Assembly: GCA_003249555.1 (NCBI GenBank)
Contig: QKIQ01000129.1
Coordinates: 1 to 43,650 of the forward strand
DNA length: 43,650 nucleotides
Direction of reading: 5' to 3'
Source of the DNA: Clostridia bacterium
GTDB taxonomy: Bacteria; Bacillota; Clostridia; Christensenellales; SZUA-584
Shown: positions 17,630 to 26,029 of the stretch, piece by piece
Position numbering within the stretch: position 1 is the stretch's first letter
How the letters are laid out: every line of letters begins with the position of its first letter
Translations under genes and position numbers: made by a program
Notes under the pieces: model-generated
What the model was told of the DNA's origin: nothing
Seen by the model: the letters and a program-made list of their open reading frames with translations, nothing else
Database searches by the model: none

Positions 17630-18820
17630 TCACGCAAGCAGATTTTTCAGCGTGTCTGTCAGGCTGTCTATATTGTCTTTTTGTATCACATACGGGGGCA
17701 GAAACCTCAGCACATTTGCGCCCGCCGTTGCCGTCACAAAGCCGCATTCAAGCAGCTTCTTTTTTATATCCAATGCGGACACCGAAGCATCCAGATCAAG
17801 ACCCAGCATGAGACCTTTTCCGCGCACCTCAAGAACAGCCGGGCACTCCTTTTTTAGCGCCATAAGCTTTTCTTTAAAGTAAGTACCCATCTGCTTCACA
17901 TGCGCTAAAATATCGGTATCCAGCAGCTTGTTTGTCACATAATAGGCCGCCGAGCAGGCAAGATAGTTACCGCCGAACGTGGAACCGTGATCCCCCGGCG
18001 CAAACGCCTTTGCCGCCCTTCCGCGTGCCAGAAACGCGCCGACCGGCACGCCCGCACCCAAAGACTTGGCAAGCACCACCACATCCGGCATAGCGCCCAG
18101 CGCCAAAGACGCAAGCAGTTCGCCTGTGCGCCCCATGCCTGTCTGTATCTCGTCGGCGATCATCAGCGCACCGTGCTTATCGCACACTTTACGTACAGCT
18201 TGAAAGTATTCGTTTGTCATTGGAATGATGCCGCCCTCACCCATGATAGGCTCTATCAGCACTGCCGCCGTCTTTTCGCTCACAGCCGCTTCCAAAGCAG
18301 CCATGTCATTCGGGGGAATATACCGAAAGCTGTCTATCAGCGGCTTAAACGCTTCGTGAAACCGGCTTTGCCCTGTAGCTGTCAGTGTGGCGAGCGTGCG
18401 CCCATGAAAGCTTCCCTGCATGGTGACAAACTCCGCGCGCGGTTTGCCTTCGGCGTAATGGTATTTTCGTGCCAGCTTTAATGCGCCTTCAATGGCTTCC
18501 GCGCCGCTGTTGCCCAAAAACACATTATCGTATCCCGTGGCTTCACAGAGCCGCAGTGCCAGCTTTGCCTGCGTTTCGTTATAAAAATAGTTGGACGTAT
18601 GCATGAGGCTGTTAACCGTATCGCAGAGCGCCTTTTTGAAGCCCTCGTCCGAATAACCAAGGCAGTTTACAGCGATACCCGAAAGAAAATCGGTATAGCG
18701 CTTGCCCTCGCTGTCGATAAGATACACGTCCTCACCTTTTATAAAGCTGACAGGCAGCCGCTGCCCGAACACGGGGCAGTAATACTTTTGATCCAGTCGT
18801 GCAATATCTTGGACTTTCAT
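17630..18820 (-). CDS. argD: Acetylornithine aminotransferase
   Basis: PLP-dependent class III aminotransferase (396 residues) converting N-acetylglutamate semialdehyde to N-acetylornithine with glutamate as amino donor. Motifs: [12 protein letters not shown] near the N-terminus, [45 protein letters not shown] with the PLP-pyridine Asp, and [16 protein letters not shown] with the Schiff-base lysine. Only three bases separate it from argB, and carB begins 22 bases after its stop. Some members also act on succinyl-diaminopimelate, which cannot be judged here. Confidence 0.94.
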   Translation of the reverse strand: MKVQDIARLDQKYYCPVFGQRLPVSFIKGEDVYLIDSEGKRYTDFLSGIAVNCLGYSDEGFKKALCDTVNSLMHTSNYFYNETQAKLALRLCEATGYDNVFLGNSGAEAIEGALKLARKYHYAEGKPRAEFVTMQGSFHGRTLATLTATGQSRFHEAFKPLIDSFRYIPPNDMAALEAAVSEKTAAVLIEPIMGEGGIIPMTNEYFQAVRKVCDKHGALMIADEIQTGMGRTGELLASLALGAMPDVVVLAKSLGAGVPVGAFLARGRAAKAFAPGDHGSTFGGNYLACSAAYYVTNKLLDTDILAHVKQMGTYFKEKLMALKKECPAVLEVRGKGLMLGLDLDASVSALDIKKKLLECGFVTATAGANVLRFLPPYVIQKDNIDSLTDTLKNLLA

Positions 18821-18823
18821 GGC

Positions 18824-19687
18824 CTACTCCCTTACCATCGTACCGATACCGGTATCCGTGAATATCTCCAGCAGTATCGGATGCGGAATCGTGCCGTTCA
18901 GAATATGCGTACGCTTCACGCCGTTTCTAATCGCCTTTATGCAACCTTCCACCTTGGGCAGCATCCCGCCCGAAATCACGCCCTTGTTGATATACTTGTA
19001 TATCTCCTCAATGGAAATCTCGTATATCAGCGTGGATGGGTCGTCCGGCTGACTGCGGATGCCGTCGATGTCCGTTAGGAACATGAGCTTTTCCGCGCTC
19101 AACGCCGAGGCGATATCACCAGCGACCGTGTCCGCGTTGATGTTGTAGCTCTCTCCGTTTTCGCCAACGCCGATGGGCGCGATAACCGGGATATATTCAT
19201 CCATCGCAAGCGTGTTTAAAAGCTTGGTGTTGATCTTAGTAATCTTGCCGACATGCCCCAGATCATACCCATCGTCCGCAAGCATCTTTTCGGCTTTAAT
19301 CAGCCCCGCATCTTTGCCGCAGAGCCCGATCGCCTTTGCGCCCGCGATCCCCAAATGCGACACAATATCCTTGTTGATCTTGCCCATTAGCACCATTTGC
19401 ACAATGTCCATCGTGGCCGTGTCCGTCACGCGAAGACCATTGTGAAACTCGGGCTCGATTTCGTATTTTTTGAGCATCTTGTTGATATCGCCGCCGCCGC
19501 CGTGCACCACAATAGGGTTCATGCCCACATATTTTAGCAGCGTGATGTCCTCCATGATCTTTTCGGAAAGCTCAGTTGAAAGCATAGCCGCGCCGCCGTA
19601 TTTGATAACGACCGTCTTGCCGGACAACCGCCGGATATATGGCAGCGCTTCAATGAGTATATTGGCTTTTTCAAATAATTTATCCAT
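18824..19687 (-). CDS. argB: Acetylglutamate kinase
   Basis: Amino-acid-kinase-fold enzyme (287 residues) that phosphorylates N-acetylglutamate, usually the arginine-feedback step. Motifs: [10 protein letters not shown] for phosphate binding, [21 protein letters not shown] for the substrate, and [11 protein letters not shown] with MFLTDIDGI in the nucleotide part. The N-terminal helix ([20 protein letters not shown]) resembles that of arginine-sensitive hexameric forms, so feedback inhibition is plausible but inferred. One base separates it from the argC stop; it is the second gene of the operon. Confidence 0.95.
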   Translation of the reverse strand: MDKLFEKANILIEALPYIRRLSGKTVVIKYGGAAMLSTELSEKIMEDITLLKYVGMNPIVVHGGGGDINKMLKKYEIEPEFHNGLRVTDTATMDIVQMVLMGKINKDIVSHLGIAGAKAIGLCGKDAGLIKAEKMLADDGYDLGHVGKITKINTKLLNTLAMDEYIPVIAPIGVGENGESYNINADTVAGDIASALSAEKLMFLTDIDGIRSQPDDPSTLIYEISIEEIYKYINKGVISGGMLPKVEGCIKAIRNGVKRTHILNGTIPHPILLEIFTDTGIGTMVRE

Positions 19688-19688
19688 T

Positions 19689-20720
19689 TTATAAATACCA
19701 TCCTGTTAAATTCAGTCCTTCGGTCTCGTCAAACCCGCAAAGAATATTCATATTCTGCACCGCCTGACCCGCCGCACCCTTGATGAGATTATCGAGACAT
19801 GACACAATCACAAGGCACCCCGCGCGTTTATCCAATACATAGCCAATTGCACAGTTGTTGCTGCCGGTCACATGCTTAATCTCCGGCAACGCGCCGTCGA
19901 AAACTTGCACAAACGGCTCATCTTTATACATCGTATAGGCTTCCTTAATATCCGTTTCCACAATGCCGTCCTTTGGCGTCGCATATATTGTGGAAATAAT
20001 ACCGCGTTTGATGGGCAGCAAATGGGGTGTAAAAGAAACGACAACCGTATCGTTCGCCGCAAAAGTCAGCTCCTGCTCGATCTCCGAGGTGTGACGGTGC
20101 GTACCCACACCGTATGCCTTGACAGATTCGTTCACCTCGCAAAACGCGTTGGCAAGCTTCTCACTTCGCCCCGCGCCGCTTGCGCCGGATTTCGCGTCGA
20201 TGATAATGCCTTTTGGCTCGATCACGCCGTTTTTCAAAAGCGGATAAAGCGCAAGGATGCCGCACGTCGTATAGCAGCCCGGATTACCCACAAGCGCTGT
20301 GGCCGCAATATGCTCACGATATATTTCAGGCATACCGTAAACGCTTTTGCCAAGCCATTCTTGTGCCGTATGCGTCTGTTTGTACCATGTTTCATACACT
20401 TTGGCGTCCCGATACCTGAAGTCTCCGGACAAATCGATCACACGAGCGCCGCCTTCCAGCAACGCAGGCACCACTGAAGCGGATGCGCCGTGAGGCAGAC
20501 ACGTAAAAACAATGTCGCTGTCTTTTGCGATTATACCGATATCCATTTCTTCAAGCAAATAATCGCTCGATAAAAAGCTTGGGTAAACAGCGCTTAATTG
20601 CTTTCCCGCAAAGCTTTTGGATACAGCGTGCACGATATTAACCTCTTTGTGAGACACAAGCAGCCGCATAAGCTCTGCGCCTGCATATCCCGTCGCGCCG
20701 ATAACGCTGACTTTGACCAC
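19689..20720 (-). CDS. argC: N-acetyl-gamma-glutamyl-phosphate reductase
   Basis: NADPH-dependent reductase of the arginine pathway (343 residues). It opens with the Rossmann motif [14 protein letters not shown] and has the active-site Cys149 in GNPGCYTT, followed by [11 protein letters not shown] and a His in [14 protein letters not shown]. The start codon is GTG at 20720, nine bases after AAGGAGG, with an in-frame TAA immediately upstream, so no other start is likely. It is the first gene of argC-B-D-carB-F; the promoter and ARG-box-like palindromes lie 30-60 bases upstream. argJ, which often follows argC in Bacillota, is missing. Confidence 0.95.
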   Translation of the reverse strand: MVKVSVIGATGYAGAELMRLLVSHKEVNIVHAVSKSFAGKQLSAVYPSFLSSDYLLEEMDIGIIAKDSDIVFTCLPHGASASVVPALLEGGARVIDLSGDFRYRDAKVYETWYKQTHTAQEWLGKSVYGMPEIYREHIAATALVGNPGCYTTCGILALYPLLKNGVIEPKGIIIDAKSGASGAGRSEKLANAFCEVNESVKAYGVGTHRHTSEIEQELTFAANDTVVVSFTPHLLPIKRGIISTIYATPKDGIVETDIKEAYTMYKDEPFVQVFDGALPEIKHVTGSNNCAIGYVLDKRAGCLVIVSCLDNLIKGAAGQAVQNMNILCGFDETEGLNLTGWYL

Positions 20721-20752
20721 TTAATCAGGCCTCCTTGAATGAAGTGTTTATA

Positions 20753-20781
20753 ATTATACATAAAAATGCATAAAAATGCAA
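20753..20781 (-). promoter_or_regulatory. Promoter and ARG-box-like operator of the arginine operon
   Basis: Minus strand: TTGCAT (20781-20776), 17-base spacer, TATAAT (20758-20753). Within it lie two overlapping palindromes with the ARG-box layout (5-bp arm, four A/T, 5-bp arm): TGCAT-AAAA-ATGCA (20767-20780) and TACAT-AAAA-ATGCA (20757-20770), ten bases apart. A repressor such as ArgR bound here would cover the whole promoter. Arms read TGCAT instead of the usual TGAAT, so ArgR binding is inferred. Confidence 0.65.
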
Positions 20782-20861
20782 CACATTTTTTGAGAATAAC
20801 GCGGCTGCAAAACTGCCAAACTAAAATCGACATCACACGCATTTTAAAGGGGGCTGTCTGT

Positions 20862-22055
20862 ATGAAAAAAATGATATTATTGGTGGGCGTGTTTGCCGTG
20901 ATTGTGGCAGGCTGGTTTTTATACTTTAACGAAGGCGAATCCATCGCATTTGTCAGTCTATACGAGGTAAAAAAATCAAACTTATCCAACACGCTTGAAT
21001 TTTCCGGCGAGGTTCAGCCCACCAAGATGTACAGTGTCATGAGCGAGACAGGCGGCACTATTTCCTCACTGAACGTCTCAGAGGGCAGCTTCGTGAATAA
21101 AAACGATGTACTTTTTGAATTAGATGCCTCTCAGGTCAGCGCACAGCTCAAAGAGGCCAAGCTTCAGTACGATGCACTCAGCGATTCCGCCGCTCAAATG
21201 ACAATGGCACAAGGCGGCTCAAACGTATTGGCAGAGGAAAAAGCCAAGCTGGCGCTCGCGCTTTCCCAAACGACCGGATACGATTACGATTCCTTTAACA
21301 ACGCCTTCGGTAGTGAAACGGCGCAGGCTGTTTCGCTAGCCTCATCCTCACTCGCTCAAAGCTTAGATGACCTGCCGGAGCTGTCTGCTTCAGATTCACT
21401 TGATAACATGTCCTCCTTAAGTCTTGACAGCAAGATCGAGCTTGCCCAGCTTGCGGTGGAACGCCTGCAAAGCCTCGTGGACAGCATGACGTGCAAGAGC
21501 CGCATTTCCGGCACTGTGGTATCAATGAACGTGAATGTGGGAGAAGTGCTGTCTCCCGGTATACCCGCAATGGTGATTGCCGACACCGCAAACACGCTGA
21601 TTACGGGATACGTATACGAGAAAGACTTAGACGGCATTTTTGAAGGGATGGATGCGATCATCAGCTCAGATAACGGAAAATTCACGGGAACCGTATCGCG
21701 TATCGGCGCAGCGGCCACAGAAGTAGGCTCTGTGTCGGCGTTTGATAACATGACCAAAGTTCAGATTACACCCCAAGACAGTTTCAATAAGATGATCGGC
21801 GCTATTGTGGACTTGAAAATTGTACTAAGCCGCAAAGACAACGTGCTCAGCATCCCTTTGGAATGCCTCACACAAGACAACTGCGTGCTTGTTGTCGGGC
21901 AGAATGACATCGCGGAAAAACGCGCCATCGTGACAGGCTTTGAAGATGATTCAAATATAGAAGTCATCGGCGGCCTAAACGCCGGAGACCTTGTAATTAC
22001 ATCGCCGCAGAACGTTGAGGAGGGCCAGCATATCAGTTATGATAGAGGTGAATAA
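20862..22055 (+). CDS. HlyD/MacA-type membrane-fusion (adaptor) protein of an ABC exporter
   Basis: A 397-residue protein with one N-terminal membrane anchor (MILLVGVFAVIVAGWFLYF) and an extracytoplasmic body. A lipoyl-like half-motif (SGEVQPTKMYSVMSETGG) leads into a helical hairpin with Gln/Lys-rich heptads (about 95-220). The second lipoyl half (SRISGTVVSMNVNVGEVLSPG) and beta-barrel domains follow. The hairpin is interrupted by a Ser/Asp-rich stretch. The frame is open further upstream, but ATG 20862 after AAAGGGGG gives a proper membrane anchor. The ATPase gene starts inside its last codons, and a permease follows: a MacAB-like exporter. Substrate unknown; in Gram-positives such systems export peptides or drugs or confer self-protection. 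Confidence 0.87.
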   Translation: MKKMILLVGVFAVIVAGWFLYFNEGESIAFVSLYEVKKSNLSNTLEFSGEVQPTKMYSVMSETGGTISSLNVSEGSFVNKNDVLFELDASQVSAQLKEAKLQYDALSDSAAQMTMAQGGSNVLAEEKAKLALALSQTTGYDYDSFNNAFGSETAQAVSLASSSLAQSLDDLPELSASDSLDNMSSLSLDSKIELAQLAVERLQSLVDSMTCKSRISGTVVSMNVNVGEVLSPGIPAMVIADTANTLITGYVYEKDLDGIFEGMDAIISSDNGKFTGTVSRIGAAATEVGSVSAFDNMTKVQITPQDSFNKMIGAIVDLKIVLSRKDNVLSIPLECLTQDNCVLVVGQNDIAEKRAIVTGFEDDSNIEVIGGLNAGDLVITSPQNVEEGQHISYDRGE

Positions 22056-22716
22056 TCTATATAAAACATACGGACGCGGAGAAGCGCGCGTGCACGCCTT
22101 GCAGGGCGTATCACTCAAAATCCATCAGGGCGGGTTTCTTGCCGTGATGGGTCCATCCGGCTCCGGAAAAACCACGCTGATGAATATCTTAGGGTGCATC
22201 GATACGCAAACAACAGGCGATTATATATTCGCGGGCACAAATGTAAAGCGCCTTAACACACAGAGCAAGGTGTATCTGCGCAACAGACGCATCGGTTTTA
22301 TATTTCAGTCGTTTTATCTTTTGCCTTCTTTAACAGCACGGCAAAACATTGAGCTGCCCATGGTATATTCAGGCACACCGCCTAAGGAACGGCATAAAAA
22401 ATCCGCAGAGCTCTTAGAACTCACAGGGCTTATAAGCCGTGCCAACCATCTTCCCAGCGAGCTTTCGGGCGGCCAGCGCCAGCGTGTGGCCATTGCGCGC
22501 GCGCTTGTGAATTCGCCAAGCCTCATACTTGCCGACGAGCCCACAGGCAATCTCGACAGCCGAACGGGAGACGATATTATGCGCATGCTGTGCGGCCTCA
22601 ATAAACAAGGGGCAACCATCGTATTAATCACGCACGAACGCAATGTGGCGGAATGTGCCAAGGAACTTATTGTGCTTAAGGATGGGCAAATCATAAGCGA
22701 GGCGGAGTGTTCATGA
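22039..22716 (+). CDS. MacB-type ABC transporter ATPase
   Basis: A 225-residue nucleotide-binding subunit. Walker A GPSGSGKTT, a Q-loop in FIFQSFYLLPSLT, signature LSGGQRQRVAIARAL, Walker B LILADEPTGNLD and the switch His in LITHERNV. The pattern is that of the LolD/MacB/FtsE group. The start is set at ATG 22039 (MIEVNNLYKTYG), which matches the usual family start, with GAGGAGGG upstream; TTG 22015 is a weaker alternative. It overlaps the adaptor gene by 17 bases, and its TGA overlaps the permease ATG, so the three products are made together. Confidence 0.92.
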   Translation: MIEVNNLYKTYGRGEARVHALQGVSLKIHQGGFLAVMGPSGSGKTTLMNILGCIDTQTTGDYIFAGTNVKRLNTQSKVYLRNRRIGFIFQSFYLLPSLTARQNIELPMVYSGTPPKERHKKSAELLELTGLISRANHLPSELSGGQRQRVAIARALVNSPSLILADEPTGNLDSRTGDDIMRMLCGLNKQGATIVLITHERNVAECAKELIVLKDGQIISEAECS

Positions 22717-23882
22717 AAATCAGCGACTATATCAGCATTGCGGCGCATCAGATTAAGAAAAACAGACTGAGGACGGCATTAACCGTGCTTGGCATTATGA
22801 TTGGTATCGCCTCGATGATCACCGTAATATCAGTGGGCAGCGGCGGTCAGAAAATGATCAATACGGAACTTCAAAAATTCGGCATTAACCGTGTCTGGTT
22901 CTTCCCGAACGACTTGCGCGGCCCCAATGATATTCTGACAATGAACGATGCCACGATGTTGGGAGGAGTTAGCGGCGTCAGCGAAGTGGCACCCAGTGCC
23001 TACGAAAGGAGCTATTTATCTACGGACAGAACGAATATTGCATCGGACGTAGTGGGAACATCAGCATCATTGTTTTCTATAGAGCAAATGACGTTTATGG
23101 AAGGACGCGGCATTTCCGAAAAAGATGTAGAATACGCGCGTCAGGTTGTGGTTTTAAGTCAGGATGCCAAGGATGAATTATTTGACGACAAGGATGTTGT
23201 CGGAGAAAAAGTGAGTATAAACGGTCAGAAATATACCGTTATCGGTGTAGAAAAAGAGGACCAATCTATTTACTCCTCCTTCTTTTCGGGGAAGTGCTAT
23301 ATCCCCGTTACCACTTTTAACGCCATGTTCTCCAACAATTATATGGATGAAATATCCGTTTCCGTACAGAATACCGACCAGTTGGACAGCGTCATCGACA
23401 ACTGTATAAAAAAACTGCTGAGCAAGTACGGCGAAGGCACAATCAAGATTATCAACCTGACAGATGAGCTAAAAAACGCGCAAACGATACTCGATATATT
23501 CAAGACCGTGGTGAGTGCCGTGGCCGCAATTGCGCTTGTCGTCGGCGGTATCGGTATCATGAATATCATGTTGGTAACCATAAAGGAACGCACACGCGAA
23601 ATCGGCATACGCAAAGCACTGGGCGCAGGCGAACATCATATACTCGGGCAATTTCTTGCCGAAGCGCTTTTTTATGCAATGCTTGGCGGCTTACTAGGGC
23701 TTGTTTTTGGAATCGCTTTAACAAAAGCCGCAAGCAGCGTTCTTGGCATTGAGGCTGCGGTCTCTGTGTCGGCCGCGACACTGAGTGTGCTTTTCTCAGC
23801 CACCGTGGGCATCATATTCGGTCTTATGCCTGCATACAAGGCATCCAAGCTAGACCCCGTTGAAGCACTGCGGCATGAATAG
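22713..23882 (+). CDS. MacB/FtsX-type ABC transporter permease
   Basis: A 389-residue permease with the MacB plan. One membrane helix near the N-terminus (ALTVLGIMIGIASMITVISVG) is followed by a large extracytoplasmic MacB periplasmic-core domain (about 45-260). Three C-terminal helices form the FtsX domain, with the conserved REIGIRKALGAG after the second helix. It ends PAYKASKLDPVEALRHE, the standard ending of this family. ATG 22713 with GGAG five bases before it overlaps the ATPase stop (ATGA). It uses mechanotransmission instead of an alternating channel in the known MacB; the substrate is unknown here. Confidence 0.92.
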   Translation: MKISDYISIAAHQIKKNRLRTALTVLGIMIGIASMITVISVGSGGQKMINTELQKFGINRVWFFPNDLRGPNDILTMNDATMLGGVSGVSEVAPSAYERSYLSTDRTNIASDVVGTSASLFSIEQMTFMEGRGISEKDVEYARQVVVLSQDAKDELFDDKDVVGEKVSINGQKYTVIGVEKEDQSIYSSFFSGKCYIPVTTFNAMFSNNYMDEISVSVQNTDQLDSVIDNCIKKLLSKYGEGTIKIINLTDELKNAQTILDIFKTVVSAVAAIALVVGGIGIMNIMLVTIKERTREIGIRKALGAGEHHILGQFLAEALFYAMLGGLLGLVFGIALTKAASSVLGIEAAVSVSAATLSVLFSATVGIIFGLMPAYKASKLDPVEALRHE

Positions 23883-23889
23883 ATAAAAA

Positions 23890-23930
23890 AAGGGGGCATA
23901 TGCCGACAAAGCATATACCCCTTCTTTTGT
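23890..23930. terminator. Bidirectional terminator between permease and secreted-protein gene
   Basis: AAGGGG-gc-ATATGC pairs with GCATAT-a-CCCCTT around a seven-base loop, followed by CTTTTGTTT on the plus strand and preceded by a run of A (T on the minus strand). It sits 8 bases after the permease stop and 14 before the end of the convergent gene. Confidence 0.75.
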
Positions 23931-23943
23931 TTCACAGCCGCTC

Positions 23944-24630
23944 TTATGCGTACCAGTATTCCTTGAAAATTAAGCTGTAGGGTTTCCACGCAGAACCCGA
24001 GCCAACTTTGCTACCTGAGCTGTACACATCAAATCCCTTCACCTGGTAATTCATGTGCACCCGCAGATTCAGAGACTGTCCCGACGATATGTTCGCAGAA
24101 TGCGAGCCCGACTTATAGTATGAAGAAGTCACTGAGAATCCAACCGCAGAGGACACCAAGCTGCTGCTTACCGAATAGCTCGAGGTGTAACCCGCACTGC
24201 GCGTTTGGCCATACGTTGCCGAAAGATTATACGGCCCGTAGTACCAATACGAATCATAATCGCTCGAATAATATTTATATCCGGTGATTCTGACATTCGT
24301 GATGGAAACGCTTTTTGTATCCGCCATAGGCTCCACGCTTTGCATGGCAAGGCCATCCGCCACGGATTTGTCATCGTCCTGCAGCCGCACATACGTGGTC
24401 TTAATGCCAACCAGCGTTTGCCCGTCTGGAGCCACCAAGCCCTCTTCCTTGGCGATACGCGCAAGCGTATCCGGATCTTTTTCGACTACTTCAAACGTAC
24501 CGGAATCGGATGAAATAACGTCCGGAACCGAACTGTCCGGTACGGCCGGTCGGTCGGTGGCATAGGCCACACTTGTGAATGCCATGACAAGCATCACAGA
24601 CAAAGTAATAGCTACGATTTTTATTTTCAT
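23944..24630 (-). CDS. Secreted Tyr/Ser-rich protein of unknown function
   Basis: A 228-residue protein with a classical signal peptide (MKIKIVAITLSVMLVMAFTS, cleavage after AYA near residue 24). The next 80 residues are acidic and hydrophilic, including a TLARIAKEEGLV helix. The C-terminal 125 residues alternate Tyr, Ser and Gly (KYYSSDYDSYWYYGPYNLS, GYTSSYSVSSSLVSS, NISSGQSLNLRVHMNYQVKG), a pattern expected of a beta-sandwich exported domain. There is no Cys, no lipobox and no cell-wall anchor. AAAGGAGG before ATG 24630 is a strong ribosome site. Three tandem 10-bp repeats lie upstream of the gene. I do not recognise the family. Confidence 0.8.
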   Translation of the reverse strand: MKIKIVAITLSVMLVMAFTSVAYATDRPAVPDSSVPDVISSDSGTFEVVEKDPDTLARIAKEEGLVAPDGQTLVGIKTTYVRLQDDDKSVADGLAMQSVEPMADTKSVSITNVRITGYKYYSSDYDSYWYYGPYNLSATYGQTRSAGYTSSYSVSSSLVSSAVGFSVTSSYYKSGSHSANISSGQSLNLRVHMNYQVKGFDVYSSGSKVGSGSAWKPYSLIFKEYWYA

Positions 24631-24760
24631 AGTGGGTCCTCCTTTTTCCTTTTTTAGTTAGACGTTTTGAAAACGCAAAAGTGCTATCAAAATTTAAAAA
24701 AAGTTATAAAAAAATAAAGTATTTTTTAGAAAACCAAAAAAATCCCAAGGTATTCCTCAG

Positions 24761-24790
24761 GATTTTGACGAATTTTGACGTTTTGTGACG
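24761..24790 (-). repeat. Three tandem 10-bp repeats upstream of the secreted-protein gene
   Basis: Three adjacent blocks GATTTTGACG, AATTTTGACG and TTTTGTGACG follow each other without gap; a partial fourth (TTTGACACG) begins at 24801. Spacing of exactly one helical turn is typical of sites for OmpR/PhoB-type response regulators. They lie 131 bases before the start of the secreted-protein gene and only 29 bases beyond the stop of the zinc-ribbon gene, so they most likely serve the former. Confidence 0.6.
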
Positions 24791-24818
24791 ATTTTTCCGA
24801 TTTGACACGTATATATTT

Positions 24819-25310
24819 TTAAATACGCGCGCCGCAACCGCCGCAGAATTTCACACCTGGCTTCAGCTCCGCGCCGCACTGCGTGCAATGCGACGGCTGA
24901 GCTTCTCCCAGCTTCGTACCGCACTCACTGCAAAACTTCACACTGGGTTCATTCTCGTTACCGCAATTCGGGCAGGTCCGTGCCATGCGCTCACGTTCTT
25001 CCTGCTGCTCTTTTTCATCCGCTGCTTTTTTGGCTGCATCCATCTCTGTCTGTTTGGCATTGAGTTGTTTCTCGAGTGCGTCCGCTTCTTCAAACAACGC
25101 AGTATATTCGGAAAAGCCGCCGTTTTTTTGATATGTTTCATACACAGCCTGACCTATTTGTGCAAGCACGTCGCGCTTTTTGTTTTTCAACTCCGTGACG
25201 TCATTGTGCAGCAAAAGCGCATTCATTGACGCGTCCTTTTGTATCTCTTCGCCCATCAAAGGCTGCATACCCTTAATCAATCCGCCGAGACCGCTTAAAA
25301 AATCACTCAT
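24819..25310 (-). CDS. Zinc-ribbon protein with coiled coil
   Basis: A 163-residue protein. Residues 30-110 form a charged coiled coil (heptads in LEKQLNAKQTEMDAAKKAAD). Two C-terminal zinc ribbons follow: CPNCGNENEPSVKFCSECG (about 112-130) and CTQCGAELKPGVKFCGGCG (about 142-160), each with four Cys. No membrane helix is seen, although many relatives with this double ribbon are membrane-attached. GGAGGACGG before ATG 25310 supports the start. It probably serves in protein-protein contacts; no specific role is known. It diverges from the DUF6323/DUF6179 genes, with consensus-like promoters for both directions in the gap. Confidence 0.82.
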   Translation of the reverse strand: MSDFLSGLGGLIKGMQPLMGEEIQKDASMNALLLHNDVTELKNKKRDVLAQIGQAVYETYQKNGGFSEYTALFEEADALEKQLNAKQTEMDAAKKAADEKEQQEERERMARTCPNCGNENEPSVKFCSECGTKLGEAQPSHCTQCGAELKPGVKFCGGCGARI

Positions 25311-25341
25311 TATACCGTCCTCCGTTTATTATATAAGAAAT

Positions 25342-25371
25342 ATTATACTTGACATGGATACCCATTATCAA
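25342..25371 (-). promoter_or_regulatory. Promoter of the zinc-ribbon gene
   Basis: Minus strand TTGATA (25371-25366), 18-base spacer, TATAAT (25347-25342), about 32 bases before the start codon. Confidence 0.6.
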
Positions 25372-25429
25372 GAAAAAAGAGTCAATAATATTATGATGAA
25401 ACTATGTGTTGATGAAAATTAAAAAAACA

Positions 25430-25458
25430 TTGACCGCAACTGCGGAGAATGTTATATT
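25430..25458 (+). promoter_or_regulatory. Promoter with internal palindrome before the DUF6323 gene
   Basis: TTGACC (25430-25435), 17-base spacer, TATATT (25453-25458). The perfect palindrome CCGCA-AC-TGCGG (25434-25445) overlaps the -35 end and the spacer, the position expected of a repressor operator. About 95 bases of leader separate it from the start codon. Confidence 0.6.
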
Positions 25459-25561
25459 TAAATTTGTGATTAATAGTAAATTAATAACATAATACACATT
25501 TATTGTAGCACAAAACAAGGCATTTGTCAATATCAAATCAAAAGTTTTTTGGAGGATGAAA

Positions 25562-26029
25562 ATGAACGACAACAATCTATTCATATCCGGCAGAGCTTTA
25601 GAAGAAATGGCTGTGGCTGACATTCTGGCCTGTAATGCGCTTACCGCCCGCTACGGCATTAGGCTCACGGAGCAGGTCGCAATATCACTGGTGCAGACAC
25701 GCGCGCAGGCACTAAAGAATTCGGGGCGCATTGAATTTACAGGAGGCGCGCTTGCCGCCATCATTACCGCTTTTGCGGACTCGCCGTATCTCGCGGACGA
25801 TACGTATGTGGATACGCTGCATTTGCTGATTGAGACGTTTTACGAGTACAAGACAGAGACCCTTGATACGATCGACGACGATGAGCTCATCGCACTGATG
25901 CGGCGTCACTTTGATCATTTTTGTCATGGCTCTGCCGATTTGCTGCGCGAAGATATCCTGTCCGCCATATCAAGGCGCATCCGTTTCGGTGAGGACGGCG
26001 CATTTGAGGAAGATGAGTTCGATGAGTAA
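25562..26029 (+). CDS. DUF6323-family protein
   Basis: A 155-residue, mainly helical, acidic protein. The pattern RIEFTGGALAAIITAFADSP followed by Y-x-D-TLHLLIETFYEYKTET and DDDELIALMRRHFD is what I know from DUF6323, a clostridial family of unknown function. The C-terminus is very acidic (EDGAFEEDEFDE). ATG 25562 is chosen because GGAGG lies six bases before it; ATG 25556 overlaps that site. No signal peptide or membrane segment. The DUF6179 gene begins inside its last codons, so the two proteins are probably partners made in a fixed ratio. Confidence 0.8.
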   Translation: MNDNNLFISGRALEEMAVADILACNALTARYGIRLTEQVAISLVQTRAQALKNSGRIEFTGGALAAIITAFADSPYLADDTYVDTLHLLIETFYEYKTETLDTIDDDELIALMRRHFDHFCHGSADLLREDILSAISRRIRFGEDGAFEEDEFDE

